From Acanthacorydalis orientalis (taxonomy: Eukaryota > Arthropoda > Insecta > Megaloptera > Corydalidae), in contig CM068321.1 of assembly GCA_034766995.1 (NCBI GenBank), positions 12,180,026 to 12,244,025 on the forward strand: 64,000 bases of DNA, given 5' to 3'. Numbering within the stretch: position 1 is the stretch's first letter; every line of letters begins with the position of its first letter. Below, piece after piece: positions 36,472 through 49,749 of this stretch. Below the pieces are notes generated by a model. That model made no database searches, was not told the origin of the DNA, and saw nothing but the letters and a program-made list of their open reading frames with translations. Position numbers and translations under genes: made by a program.

Positions 36472-37035
36472 TTAAATTGGTAGGAAACTAATTACGGTTT
36501 TTGTTTTCTGAATTCTAACCTTAATTTTTTCAATTAGTATCAATTAATCGTATTCATGTTAATATCATTTTAAAGTGTATTTTTCTGTCTGTACTTTGGT
36601 AATATCGACTTTGATTTTATTAAGAATTTTGGTTCAAATTGCGCTATTGAATTAAAGATGAAAAAGAAACAAATAAGATCAGATTTTTGTATGAGTTTAA
36701 AACGGATGGTAAAGCAACAGAAACTGCTCGTACACTAAACCATAATTTTGGTGTGGGTACTGTTAAGAAAGGTACTGTGCAATGGTGGTTTTAAAAATTT
36801 TGTACTGAAGACGAGAGCCTTCAAGATGAAAAAGATTGCGTACCTCCTTCTTCAGTTCAGAACGACTAACTGAAAGTGTTCGTTTAATCAGAATCACACA
36901 TAACAATTCGAGAGTTTGCACAAAAGTTAGGCGTTGGTCATCCAACAGTTCTGGACCATTTAAAACCACTTAAACTAAAAAATATATATGAATGTGAAGT
37001 ACACATATACCGCAACTATTTTTCTACCAACCTAA
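36472..37035 (+). mobile_element. Mariner-like element relic, copy 3 (564 bp)
   Basis: TA flanks at 36470-36471 and 37036-37037. The left end is TTAAATTGGTAGGAAACTAA and the right end, reversed, is TTAGGTTGGTAGAAAAATAG. Alignable by eye with copy 2 through both UTRs and the transposase fragment, with the same internal deletion of the catalytic region. Both are therefore members of one deleted subfamily and not independent decays. Confidence 0.88.
36658..36978 (+). pseudogene. Mariner transposase N-terminal fragment, second copy (broken)
   Basis: Starts MKKKQIRSDF, then with the same one-base shift LYEFKTDGKATETARTLNHN and GVGTVKKGTVQWWF, then a TAA stop in place of Gln, KFCTEDESLQDEKDCVPPSS, another stop, and IREFAQKLGVGHPTVLDHLK. 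It keeps the QW pair that copy 2 has lost, so copy 2 is not its parent. The sequence jumps to the right terminal region soon after the helix-turn-helix domain. Confidence 0.82.
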
Positions 37036-37970
37036 TATTTGCTAAAAATATATAAATCGTAATTTATACACGCGTATATACTAATCTAATGAATATTCTG
37101 TTCACTTTTTAACTGATTATTAAAATTGATTTGACTAAGGAACGATTTCTTTATTTGTTTTGTTTCATTCCACCAGTCTTCTGTGAAAATCGTTAATACA
37201 GACCAACAAAAACGCCAGAAATATTTATATATTTACATTACTCTTTATATTGTTCTCCATGTATTTTTGTTTTTCATTTTGCTTGATATTAATATTTAAC
37301 TAATAATTAAAATCTCCAAAGTAGATATATTGTCTTATAAAATTAACATTTAATATGAAATTCAGATTTGAATTTTCTTAAAAGAATAGTTTTTTTAAAA
37401 AATGATTTAAAAGACATTACATTATTCTTATTATAAACATAACATAAAAATGAAACTAACAAAAAATTCATTTTAAAAAAAAGTTTTAAAAACAGCTTTT
37501 GAAATAAACTTATAAAATACTTATTTTTTTAAAAAAAATATTATTTCAGGAAAATACTCAAACTAAACAATGGTTTAAGAATGTAAAAATTTAATTAAAT
37601 CAATAGGATATACATTTACATTCTGTTCATTTGTTTTATATACTTTCATTTTTTCAAAATCAACAACATTAATTTTGTAATTGCAAGACTGGAATTATAT
37701 CTAAACACGATAATTGTAAATATTTATTTTATCTTACTAACTATATTTCAAAAAAATCCAATAAACTTACTTTAAATACCCTTAAAACTCAATCGAAGAT
37801 CTAAAACCTAATAGATTACACTTGAAAGTTTAGCATTTATAAAGAGACATCATATTTTAACGGTACATATAATAGAAAAAAAATCTTACTAGATACGTGC
37901 GTTTGTACAATAAAATAAATAATATGAAACTGAAAAAGAAAGAATGAATTGAAATAAAATTTATTCTCAC

Positions 37971-38138
37971 ATCAGCCTGCAGCATGTTGTAATGTTCTTC
38001 TTTGGCACACAGCGATTCTTTAAGCACAGCGATATGTCTCTGGTAGTCCTGATGCTGTTCTTCCAGTGTCTTCATTTTCGCCGACATGGCGAGTATCTCT
38101 TGATCCCGTCTCTGTATCTCGACACGGAATTCATCCAG
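37971..38138 (-). CDS. brp: Bruchpilot/ELKS-CAST exon A (internal exon, partial gene)
   Basis: This is the most 5' exon of the gene visible here: 168 nt, 56 codons, phase 0 at both ends. The peptide starts LDEFRVEIQRRDQEILAM, runs through KMKTLEEQHQDYQRHIAVLK and ends EEHYNMLQAD. That string is a hallmark of the ELKS/CAST/ERC family (Pfam Cast) and of fly Bruchpilot, the presynaptic active-zone scaffold that clusters calcium channels and tethers vesicles. On the minus strand the acceptor reads ctctag|CTG and the donor GAT|gtgaga. It is a continuous charged heptad coiled coil of exactly eight heptads with no proline. The frame continues open into the intron, so the donor sets the end. The previous exon lies beyond the window or is not recognisable in the 25.9 kb upstream. 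What is seen is the splice-bounded frame; the function comes from the family. Confidence 0.93.
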
Positions 38139-38241
38139 CTAGAGTACAGTGGTTCGATGACGGCCACGTTACATTATCCGAAAACGTTTGCAAATGTTAA
38201 ACATATTTTTTCTTTCAAAAATGTTACATATAAATTCATAT

Positions 38242-38320
38242 ATGCATATATATTTTTCAATACATACATACACATATATGTATATATGTACATATATATA
38301 TATATATATATATACATACA
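38242..38320. repeat. Imperfect (TA)n with TACA units
   Basis: Starts about 100 bases upstream (transcript sense) of the exon A acceptor; includes ATACATACATACACATATAT. Confidence 0.92.
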
Positions 38321-38401
38321 TTTAATCACTAAAAAAGCTTCTTCAAGCATGCCATGCATATTTCCATCAAAGCTGTATGTATTTTATTTAAAATTGATTC
38401 G

Positions 38402-38403
<2 letters not shown>

Positions 38404-38443
<40 letters not shown>
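38404..38443. repeat. (TA)n microsatellite
   Basis: 40 bases; second array before exon A. Confidence 0.94.
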
Positions 38444-38446
<3 letters not shown>

Positions 38447-40545
38447 TAAATGACAAAATTTTGAATTAATTTCGATTGTAATTCGCCCAACAAAATTTCG
38501 ATCAGATCATGCATTTTCGATAAAGCGACTTATATTTATTTATAAATTACATATGATTTTTTATAAAATAAATCTCAACATGCGGATTTAAATAAATAAA
38601 TCAAATAAGCCGGTTTGTAAGGGATTCATGCAATTTAACATGCATCTAAACTAAATTAGGCGGGAGAGAGATAGAGAAATCAGTGTTCATACTTAAATGG
38701 TAAAACGTTTCAATAAACATTTTGTATAAATATGTTGATATTTTGTATAAATATATATATATTAGGAAATAAAAAAATATAGGTTTTGATTTGACGACTA
38801 AAATCGATACGTATAAGTGTATAGAATATTAAACAAGTAAATCAATGAAATGGAAATTCACTCTTTGTACATTGTAATATTTTTTTCCAAAATTGAAAAA
38901 AAATATTCAAATGGGGAACAAAAATAAATATTGATATTGTTAAATGACATACATTAGAATTGTATAAAATTACGTTGTTTATTTGTTGCCCTAACCGATC
39001 TGCAATATGAAAGAAAAAGTAAATAATAAAATAGAACTGTGTTTAAATTAAATTAAATCAATTGATTTATATTAAAAAATTAAACGTATATAGGTTTCAT
39101 GTGTGTGCATGTATAATGAAGCGTTGAAAATGTCAAAAGGTTTCTTCATATCTTTTAGAAATTACGGATTATTTCTTTTTACTCTTGTTATAAAAATAAA
39201 ATGTTTTAAATATACAAAGATTTTCTCGGAAAAATGATGCAAATTTACATTTTCTAATTACTTGATGTTTCTCACATTTTTTTTAAAAAAGATTAATTCT
39301 TATAAGGATTCAATTCTGATGCTTCAATAATTTTAAAATTCATATTTAATTCTTTTGCTTTTCTTAAGTATTCCTAATTACATTTTCAAATAATTGTAAA
39401 AATTCAAAAGTACAAATATAAAATTATTTTATTTAAGTAATTATTTATCATTTGTAACGTAGAAATTTTACTTTATTTTTTTAATTAGAAAATTGAAAAT
39501 TAAAATTAATTTTCAATATAATAATATTAGATTTTATTTAATAAGTGTCCTAATACCTTACTACTTATTTAAAATTGAAAATAGTTTTATGCTTTTTTTC
39601 ATGCAAAAATAAAAACCAACTTATATTTAATTGATCAAATCAGACTGCAAAGAATTAATTCAGATCATGTGTTATAAATAAGCATGATGCTTCTTCATGG
39701 ATAAAGTAAATATTTTGAATATTTTATATTTAATTCTATTTTAAAATTATAAATTCATTCACTATTAAACTTCTTCTAAATTTCATTTTTAATTTTTGCT
39801 AATTTACTAATAGAATATTAGATGATGTTCTTTTTAAAAAAAATGAATTCTTTGATAGTAATAAATAAGCATTTTATATTCTGCTCTTAAAAAAGAAGAT
39901 AGTCTTTCAATTTTAAAACAGGTTCTATATTTTTCCTGTTGTACATCTCATAAAATTTTAATATAATATTAAAATGTTTCGTTCTAATAACACAAATTCC
40001 GGAAAATTAATTACCTAGTTATTAACCTTTTATTTTTTTAAACATGAAATAATTATTTACAATTTATCTCACACATAATAATTTCAATGAATGAAACTTT
40101 TGATATTATAAGATATTTTCAGTTTGTGTTTGTTTCTTAATTTAATGTTAATTTGAAAAATTTAAAACATATACTTGAAAATATTTTTTACCAACTGAAT
40201 TGCTTGATTTCAATTCAAGCTCATATTAAATCGATAAAATTTAAATTATATCTTAAACAGTATATAATTATTCAAATGTCTTTTTTATTACACTACTTAA
40301 ATGTATGAATAGTCTAGATGAATATTTTAAAATTGAAATGATCATTTTTTTTAATTTTCTATTCTTAATGATAAAATGAAAAATTAGGACTGAAAACTGA
40401 ACTTTATAATTATATTAAACGTCCTATTTTACCGTTTTATTTGAAATTTTCGAATATCCTGTACATTTTTACATTAAATATTGTAAACTTTTTTATTTAC
40501 AAATTTCTACTTCAATTTTAAACATAATTTTATCTTTTTTAACAT

Positions 40546-40570
40546 ATATATATATATATATATATATATT
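40546..40570. repeat. Short (TA)n
   Basis: 25 bases. Confidence 0.88.
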
Positions 40571-43237
40571 CTTCACGACTATAAAAATCCCTTTGAGAAG
40601 GAATAAGAGATATTTAATTATATGTTTATCTCTTTTTACTTTAATTTCCTAATAATGAGAGCATAAAATCAAATATCTGTAAAACCGAAATAAAATTGTA
40701 AAATAAGTTCTAAAAAATATATTAATCAATAAAATAAATTTTAGTGATAAGTGTACAAAGTTTGTGATAAATTAAAGAAAATTAATCCTTAATCTAATTA
40801 AGACTGTAATCTAGTAAGAACCTTCTAGAGCCATTTCCGATGAAGCGGTCGAACTAGAGATCATGTAAAATGCTTTATGACTATTACAATTCTGACCCTT
40901 AAAACGATTATAACATTTCAACTACGTAAGCCGATTTGTGCTTAGAACTTAATGACTTAAAAAACGATCCATTAGGCGATTTAGATATTGAACAATACAG
41001 CTTCAAATTAGAATAAATTCCGAACATACTTCATCGTTATTATTATCTATATAATTATATTAAGATTTAAGATGATTTTCTTGCTATACAGGCGTAAAAA
41101 GTCAAAAATCAATCAAATTACTTATGTTTACAATTAATATTTAGTTTTTTAATAAATATTAACATTTTATTTTCTCATAATTTGTACACAAACTATCATT
41201 AATAAATTTTTGATACTGTTAGCTTTTCAAAACTGGTAATGCTTTCATAAAGATTAAAAATATTGAATATTTTTGTTCTTTAAATAAATATTTGTACATC
41301 TAGCCGACCCTGCATAATATTTTACTATCATTTTTCAAATAAATAAATCTAATATTAGCTTTAAGCCGCTATTTCCAGTTTAATTCGATAATATCGAAAG
41401 TACATACCAATAACTAAACCGAAAAAATATTAATTATGATTGTATATTAATAAGTAAATTATATTCATTAATAAAATGTTCTTTCCGTATTCAAATAATC
41501 CATGAATTTAAATATATATTTTTATCAATCTATTAAATTACTAATATCTCATATTTAAATTAACCATTTTTCAACATTTAGTCACAATAATCATGAGTTT
41601 GTCGTACTTATACATTAAATAATGTCTTGTTGGTTTACTTAAGTATCAAATCCCAAAAGACATCAGATTCTGATTCTATTAAATTTTATTAGAATTGCTA
41701 CTTTTTATTAAAACTTCAGAAATATAACATATAACATCATTATTTTCTTTAAAAATTGTAATCAATAAAATATTTCAAATAAATCTATCTTCCAATCAAT
41801 AAAAAATCACTGAATAACATCACACAACCACTTGTAGTTTAGTATTTGAATGAGATACAATTTCAATTCGTAAAACTTTTAATTAATTTAAAAACTTTTA
41901 CTTTTTAGAAGAGTTTTCGAAATCTTCCCTACGGGCAGAAGCGATTAAATTCGTTCACATATTTTTTAAAGAATTCTATTTCACGGATTTTAATTATACT
42001 AATTATTTTTCTAGTAATCAATTTAATATGATAACATTATAAAAATTTCGGAAATTATATTAGTTAATATTTTTTTTAAAGCAACAACTATTTTTTTATT
42101 GAGATAATAATTTTACATAAATATCATTTTTCCTATTATTTTCAATTGGAACTGGGAAAGTATACAATTTCGAATTATAATTTATTTTTCAATAAATTTA
42201 CAATCATTTCAAAAAATATTTATTTAATATTATATCTGTGTCTATCGTCGAATTGTTTACGTTATATGTAAATATTACACTGAATTAGTGCAAAAAAGTA
42301 TACAAAATGTAGTCATTGTAGATAAAACGAATAAAAAAAATATATAAAAACTTATACGAGAAAACTAAAAGTTTTAAATAACATCTGGAATGAAAACCAC
42401 CTACACAACCTACAAATCAATTCTTTTCAAAGAAAATATTCGAACTGTGAACATAAAAATCCTCTTTATTTTCAAATGCAAGTATTTTAAAAGTTTCTGA
42501 TACGATGACAATATTTTGAACTTTTCTTTATGCGACAAAATAATATTTGTATCTTTTTAATAATGATTTTAAATATGCTTTTATCATATCTTAAAATTCA
42601 TTTCTCTAATCAAACGAATCAGTATAAATATTCTATCTTTTTATGTGTATCTCTCTTTAGAACTTTTATTTTCTTGACTTGCAATCAGTTTAGTATCATA
42701 CAGTTTTGTTGAGATCTTAATACACTTTGGTATCTATTTTTATTTTATTTTGAATCCATATCATGATTAAAATGCAGGTTTAATTGATCAAAGTTTTTAC
42801 TATTTTGTAAGATATCAAAGAAAAATATTAAAAAAACGTTAATTACTATATTTGAAAATTGTATACAATGTAATATTGACTGATGTAATTGAAAATATCA
42901 AATAATGAAGGAAGTTTTTTTTAAATATTATTAACTACTAAATATTGAAGTTAAAGAAAATTAATAATTTTATTAAAAACTACTCTCAAATATTTTGAAT
43001 TGTATCTATTTTAGACTTAAAAACTGTTATAATTAATTTTGAAAGTTTTTATTACAAGAAATGTAATTAACAAAAAAATGTCATTAAATAAAATAAAAAA
43101 TTAATATAGTGACATATTTTCAAAATTTGTAAAATGTAGATTTTCTAGTTTTATAACATGAAATTTTAATTTTCGATGGAACTGAAAATCAATCAAAAAA
43201 TATACATTTCAAAAGGTAATACAATTAAAATATTAAG

Positions 43238-43241
<4 letters not shown>

Positions 43242-43281
<40 letters not shown>
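43242..43281. repeat. (TA)n microsatellite
   Basis: 40 bases, then ATCTATATC. Confidence 0.93.
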
Positions 43282-44026
43282 ATATCTTTATTATTTGATT
43301 TAATTTAATATTATTATTAAACTTCATATAATTTGATTTTAAATTAAATATTAAAATAATTTTTTTTAAAAAAAATAAGTATTTTTATAGGTCAGCGAAA
43401 AATATTAATTTTTTATTTTAATTCATAGAAAATAATATCTTAAGCTTACATTTTTTAAAAGCTGATTTCGTTTGAAACTACAATTCTCGATCATTCTAAT
43501 TATTGAGTATTTCTACAACAGAAGAATACAATATCAAAGTATTAAAATTATCATCATCCTTTATCTGTATTAGAGAAACAACTGAATATATTTATTAAAT
43601 ACCTTTTCTTCTTATTAATCTAATTTTCTTATACGTTTTAGATATAAAATGTACAAGGATAATATTTTCTATATATTAAATAAATACAAATAATAAATTA
43701 TAAGTTCAATTTTCAGACCAATATTTCATCTATCTCGGCCAATCATTGTTTTAGTATAACTGTATTAATAAATCAACGACAAATATTCATTTTAAACAGG
43801 CGTATGCTAATAACTTTAATTCCCTTATATTAAAATATTAATCAAAAGAAGATCTTGTTACGCAATCTTGCAAGTATTAACTGAAATTATTTTACTAATT
43901 AATATCATTATATAAATATTTATAAATAAGAGCAGATATTTCAATGCTTATTTCTTTAAAAACATCGAGCAATTTCATAGACTAAAAGATGACATTCATG
44001 AACTATTTTTTTATTTTCAAGTAAAT

Positions 44027-44029
<3 letters not shown>

Positions 44030-44098
<69 letters not shown>
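44030..44098. repeat. (AT)n microsatellite
   Basis: About 68 pure bases, 400 bases from the four-unit palindrome. Confidence 0.95.
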
Positions 44099-44100
<2 letters not shown>

Positions 44101-44504
44101 ATAATAACTATTTCTCTTATAGAAAGATATAAATTACATGTAGAATATTTTATGAAGTTTCATTCACTTTGTGAGCTGAAATAAGTTCAGTAATAAAAAA
44201 TGTCACTTTTTTAAGAAAAGCAAAAATTTATATTAATTTACAAAAAAAATGATTCATTTTTTTATTATTTAGAAAATCAAGTACTTTATTTTCAAATAAA
44301 TGTTTATAAATTTCATTTAAAATTTGTATTCGTGATAGATGTATATTTCTTGTCATTTTTTCATTATAAAGTTAAATACCAGTTACTCTTTGTATCCTAC
44401 AAAAAAAAATAATTTAAATATAATACCATTAACTGTTTTTTTATGTTTAATACAAGAATAATTTTCAGAATTTGATTAGAATATCATTTAACCTAAAGAA
44501 CAAG

Positions 44505-44887
44505 GACCATGCTCACTAAAAACTACTACTAGGTCATATTAATTAATATAGTACTTAGTGTATCAGTTGATCTAGTCATGCTTATTAAATCATTGGACCA
44601 TTCACATAATTTTTTTATTAAATACTGCAACTATGTTTCACTAATTAGTTGTACTTAATATACCATTAGATATAATCGTACTTATAAATTTATTCATAAT
44701 AAATTTCACAAGTTTAGCTAGATCTAATGGTACATTAGGTACTACTAACTAGTGATATCTGATTGCAGAATTTAGTAAAAGGGCGCGAGTGTAGCCCGTT
44801 AAAAATAAGTTCGAGTACGACTAGATCAAGAGGTACATTAAGCTCTATTAACTAGTGGAATCTATTTGCAGTATTTAGTGAAAGTTT
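44505..44887. repeat. 383-bp palindrome of four ~70-bp monomers (two direct, two inverted)
   Basis: The centre is a perfect 21-bp palindrome at 44686-44706 (AAATTTATT-CAT-AATAAATTT). Monomers at 44511-44578 and 44610-44675 run one way; 44717-44782 and 44814-44881 are their mirror copies. Shared core: ACTAAATACTGC, then CTAGTTAGTxGTACTTAATGTACCATTAGATC. A GC-bearing spacer (GGGCGCGAGTGTAGCCCG, itself a small hairpin) separates the two right-hand monomers. Likely a foldback transposon. Confidence 0.8.
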
Positions 44888-45039
44888 ATCATGGCCTCTG
44901 ATGTTTAAAATATAGTTTAGTTAAAAACGTTTGAAATACACTGATTTTTTTCTCATATAAACTTTCATTATATTAATACACTAACTAATAAATCTCTTTC
45001 GTGCTTTATTATAAATTAAATACTTTTTAATGTATTTGT

Positions 45040-45043
<4 letters not shown>

Positions 45044-45101
<58 letters not shown>

Positions 45102-45153
45102 TTTATATGTATACATGTGTGTATGTATGTATGTATATATATATATATATATA
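45044..45153. repeat. Compound (TA)n(TATG)n(TA)n
   Basis: TA block, then TATGTATGTATGTATTTTAT, ATACATGTGTGTATGTATGT and a second TA block. Confidence 0.93.
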
Positions 45154-46023
45154 ATTCAGAATTGTTTCCAATGCTGAATACTGGATAAAGATATTTAAAA
45201 ATCCGTATTGTTCATAAAATATACTTGTAACTATATAACAGATAATCAAATTGATATAGTAAGAGACATAAATATTGGTGTATTTTTATTTGTCTATATA
45301 TGGTAAATAAATTCTCCAAAGTCTTGTTAAAGATTAAAGTAACTCTAATGAAATTTTTATTTCTATTAATAACCTGTTAGATATTTTTTTGAAATTAAAC
45401 CATTGTTGTATTAACCGAAAAAACATAATAGAAATAATAAGAACAATATATTTTTAATCCTTTAATACTAGTCATTTTTTCTGTCTCTTCTACAAACAGT
45501 TTTCACAATATTTTAGGTATTAAAAAATACTGTTAAGGTGAGAAACATCAAATATCTTCAATGTTGTTTCTTCAACATCGATAAAGAAAAAGTTTAATTT
45601 TCGGCTAAATATTAAAATCGCTTTATGAAATATCTTTTTGTTAATAAATCTATTAATTAATATTTATTTTTGGCACTTTTTCAATAATGAAATACCATAA
45701 TTTTATCTGTTTTGAATAAAAATACCAAGTACAGAAATGAATGTTGAGATTTTTTTAAATAACAAACTAACAAATCTTAGAAATTTCCTCACTTGTATAA
45801 AATATCAGATACTGAAGATAATTCTAATGAAATATAAAGCAACCGGTCGACATTTCCAACGTTTCGTATATGTTTGTACATTAAAATATAATCTGTATAT
45901 AATTTTTAAAACAAAAAACTCGTATACGATAGAACATGTTTTTATTAAATTTAAATAGATTTATCTATTTCTATTTACAATAAATTTTGACGATAAATAA
46001 TTCATTTTCTTCATATAATAATT

Positions 46024-46125
46024 ATAATAATATTCATACTAATAATAATAATAATAATCATAATAATATTAATAGTTATATAATAATAATAGTAATAATA
46101 ATAATATTAATAATAATACTTCGTA
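46024..46125. repeat. (AAT)n microsatellite
   Basis: Interrupted AAT/TAA repeat; the only sizeable trinucleotide array here. Confidence 0.9.
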
Positions 46126-46551
46126 TATATTTATATTACATGTTATTTGAAATATTTATCTTTTTTATGTTTGTAAATATATAATTTGTGTGTGTATATA
46201 TATAGTTTTCTTTTTTTTTAATATATATATTTTTAAATATATATTATTTTAATTATATTCTTACACTGGCAAGGTTTCAATCTCTCAAAGTTGTATATAG
46301 GCAGTATTTGTAGTCGTATTGCTAATATAAATATAATATAGTATTTGTTAATATTTAAATATATGTATATGTATATATAATTTCTTTACATCTTTTTTAT
46401 AAGTTTTTATTATACATATAATATTACACTATCTACATATATCATAAGATATTATTATTTTTTTTGTTAATGAACACAATATCGAATCTAGTACACACTT
46501 GTATCTAAAACTCTTTGTAAGTTAATTCACGATAGCGATTTCACTCTAAGG

Positions 46552-46568
46552 CAGCGATTGTCGAACTT
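46552..46568 (+). repeat. Possible single hAT terminal repeat
   Basis: CAGCGATTGTCGAACTT resembles the CAGTGGTTCTCAAACTT type of hAT end. No partner end found nearby. Confidence 0.2.
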
Positions 46569-46742
46569 AAATTACCATTCAAACGCATATATGTCAACGT
46601 ACTGATATATAACTGTACCCCCATTTCAATAATTGTTAGTTTATATCCGAATTCTATTTACAACCCACACTTTGATACGTGACAAGTAGATATCATTTAA
46701 CATCTAAATTATTTAAACAAAAGTTCCATTTTTCCTCATTGA

Positions 46743-46746
<4 letters not shown>

Positions 46747-46824
<78 letters not shown>
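46747..46824. repeat. Split (TA)n microsatellite
   Basis: Two TA blocks divided by GAAATAAA. Confidence 0.93.
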
Positions 46825-46827
<3 letters not shown>

Positions 46828-47017
46828 AATAATATTCATTTAAAATCTAAACAGATCTAAATAAAGTAATTATTAACCTGTATTGATAATTCTAAAAACT
46901 TGTAAGATTGTAAACACAAAAAACCGTACATTTAAAAAATACGCCATTATTCAGGTGATCATTTTTTTAAAAATTCATGATTTTATAAATATAGTAACAG
47001 AATCAATATACAAATGT

Positions 47018-47390
47018 GTCACAATATAACTCTAACACTATGGCTAAACTCATTTTCAGAAATATTTCAGTCCCACAAACTACAAAAAAAGTTTTGATCG
47101 CTAATTTTGAATGTATTTGTTATTAATATTTTTTTGTTATTTATGCGAATTTCTATATCGATTATATCATACTTAGAACATAAAGATACGACAACTTATT
47201 TTTCTGTACCTAACGGTTTTGAGAATTATACAATAATCATTAACAAGCACACAAACGAGAAATAAAAATGATAAATAGCCAAAACTTAAACATTTTTGAT
47301 CAGAATATTTTTTATGGTCTGTAAGGTCGATGAAAAATTTATTTATAAAAGTGAGTTTGGCCATAATGTCAGAATTATATTCTAACAAGT
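47018..47390 (+). repeat. H1 repeat, best-preserved copy (about 373 bp)
   Basis: Left arm ATATAACTCTAACACTATGG then CTAAACTCATTTT; right arm, reversed, ATATAATTCTGACATTATGG then CCAAACTCACTTTTAT. Inverted ends of about 35 bp with few mismatches. No transposase; looks like a non-autonomous DNA transposon. A minus-strand open frame at 47173-47403 is a by-product. Confidence 0.72.
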
Positions 47391-47864
47391 TTTTTTTATA
47401 CACAAAATATGTTTGTGAAAAATAATGGCAGACTTTCAGCTACAACTTCAACAAATCTTACATTTATTCGTAATGAACTTTATTATTTAAAATAAAACTC
47501 AACAAAATCTACAAATTAATGTTAATTATAAAGAAGTTTTACTATGCAATTTGATAAAATCCTAAGTTATGGAATTTATAAATTCTTTGAAGATGTTTTC
47601 TGTTGCCTCGCTGTTGCTAAACATTATTTTACTAAGAAATACTTTCAAAGTTCCTGTACATTTATTCCTCGAATAATATTTCGATATTAAAAATGTACAA
47701 CATTGCAATTATGACTAAGTTTGAACTCGTGCAACAAATTTAGATTAACTTCCTTTTTTACAACATAAATTTGAAACAACAATAACAACAAAAATATTTT
47801 TTTAATAAGATTAGCATTGATATGTAATGAAATTTTGCAATTTAAAATAATATATAAAATGGAA

Positions 47865-47887
47865 TATATATATATATATATATATAT
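47865..47887. repeat. Short (TA)n
   Basis: About 22 bases. Confidence 0.87.
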
Positions 47888-49749
47888 CCTTAATTAACAA
47901 TAAAGACAACATAATATAAAATTAACCATAGTTCTTATGCCAACCTAATAAACAAATTCAATAATATTTTTCGCATTCATATTTTCGAAATTTATTATAA
48001 AATAATTTATCAAATTTTACTAATTGAATAACATAAAATTTTCAATGAAATTCTTTAAGAAACCCACATATATCAATAAAAATCTGTTCAAAATAACTAA
48101 ATTTCATTAAGTTTAATGAATTTTAAATAACAACATTTATTAAATTTAATGAATATGACTTTTGAATCATAAAATAAATATAGTATTAGAGAGAAATATA
48201 TTTGTTATAAAATAAATTATCAGCATTATTTATTTTTAATTATTTTTTAATTACAGATAGTTCAACTCGCCAACTGCATAAAAGATAAATAATTTAATAT
48301 TTATATTATCATTGAATTATTTTCTTAAAGTTGATTTTTATTCCATAATAGTTATATTTAAAAAATAGCTATTATTTTGAAAAATAATGAAGTATATTTT
48401 ATTTACTAACGACCGTCTGTTTTTCAAATTAAAATATATAGGAATATTACATGTTTCTAATATTTTATTTCTGATATATGTGCATAGTTTTTATTAGAAA
48501 ATATTAATTATGATTAAAATATATTTTACACACCTGAAGAATTCAAATAATATTTATTTCATATCCAATTAATGTATTCACTAAATGTATATTTTTCTAT
48601 TAAAAAATCTAACTTTCGTTAAAAATGATTAGAAAAACAAAGAATCTTACAAGTATTCAGAATAATTCAAATTGATAATTTGCATTTAATTTAAAAATTA
48701 TGAAATATTTTCGACTAAACTTTTGATATATTCCATTTAGGACACTACATATACAAGTACCTCCACCTTGGACAATTCTCGATATGTTAATTTTGATTAA
48801 ATTTAACTCGACCAAAATTCAGAATAATAAAAAAGGAATATTTTAAATTCTCAGTATTATTTATAGCATTTCAATACATGAATTTGTACGTTCGAATATT
48901 TGAAATTTCAAAGTACGAGATACCATTTAAATATTTTCGGTTCTGAATATTTTAACAGTCCGAAAAACGAGCATACATAATTCATATATGTATGTTATAA
49001 ACAGGTATAAACTGCCTATGTTTCACTCTGTTTGTTTATATACCGTTCTATTTCCTACTGTTCATATTTAAATAGTGTTGAAATGAATCTACTAGTATAT
49101 AAGTCAGGAATTAATTGATATTAAGATGATGAATTCATAAAATAAGTTACTATTTTTAACCTACATATTTACTACGATTAAATTTTATATATACTAATAC
49201 TCATTTGCTAAGTAGCGAAAAAATGTATTATTGTAGCAGATTTCAATAAGATACAATATGATATCAAAATAGTTAACATTTAAAGTATAGTAATTAATTA
49301 TTTACCAATTTTTGGTCAATATTTTATGTTCAAATATGATGTTATCAAACCCCAATTTAACAAGTTTCTTAAACATACTAAATTGTTATAAAATTATTTA
49401 ATAATTTCATTTTTGACTAGTGCCGTGTAATAAAAAAATCAGTGATTTTCAAATGTTTCAAAGTGCTGCTTATTTTATTCCAATTTTATGTACAAATACT
49501 GTCATATTCAATATTATAATCGATTTTTCCATTAACTGGAAAATACAATGTTTTTTTTTAGAAATTCGAATAAAAAAATGTAGTTTTGGGACATTATAAA
49601 TAATACAATCGTTTTAAAACAATTATTTTTAAGAAAAACGTACAAAAAATATAAAATTCGGTTTTTTTGAAAAAAATATCCTTATTTATTAACCATATAA
49701 GACTTTGATCTTGATTTAAAATGAAATATACTTCTTCATTGTGTTGTTT

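Larger units (their letters stand above)
21253..37970 (-). other. brp intron A-B (16,718 bp)
   Basis: Donor gtgaga at 37970, acceptor aacag at 21253. It contains a tRNA-like patch (21600-21660), a foldback repeat (22395-22479), two mariner relics (25957, 36472), a MITE (32574), two H1 copies (31749, 34810), a candidate microexon (29756-29773) and only a few microsatellites. The stretch 26530-31200 has no long (AT)n array. Bases about 23040-23260 and 27370-27560 are unusually CpG-bearing but I cannot assign them. Confidence 0.88.

Noticed and set aside
45737..46184. Two small plus-strand frames (73 and 65 aa)
   Set aside because: The second is a translated (AAT)n array (Asn/Ile runs) and the first has no supporting features.
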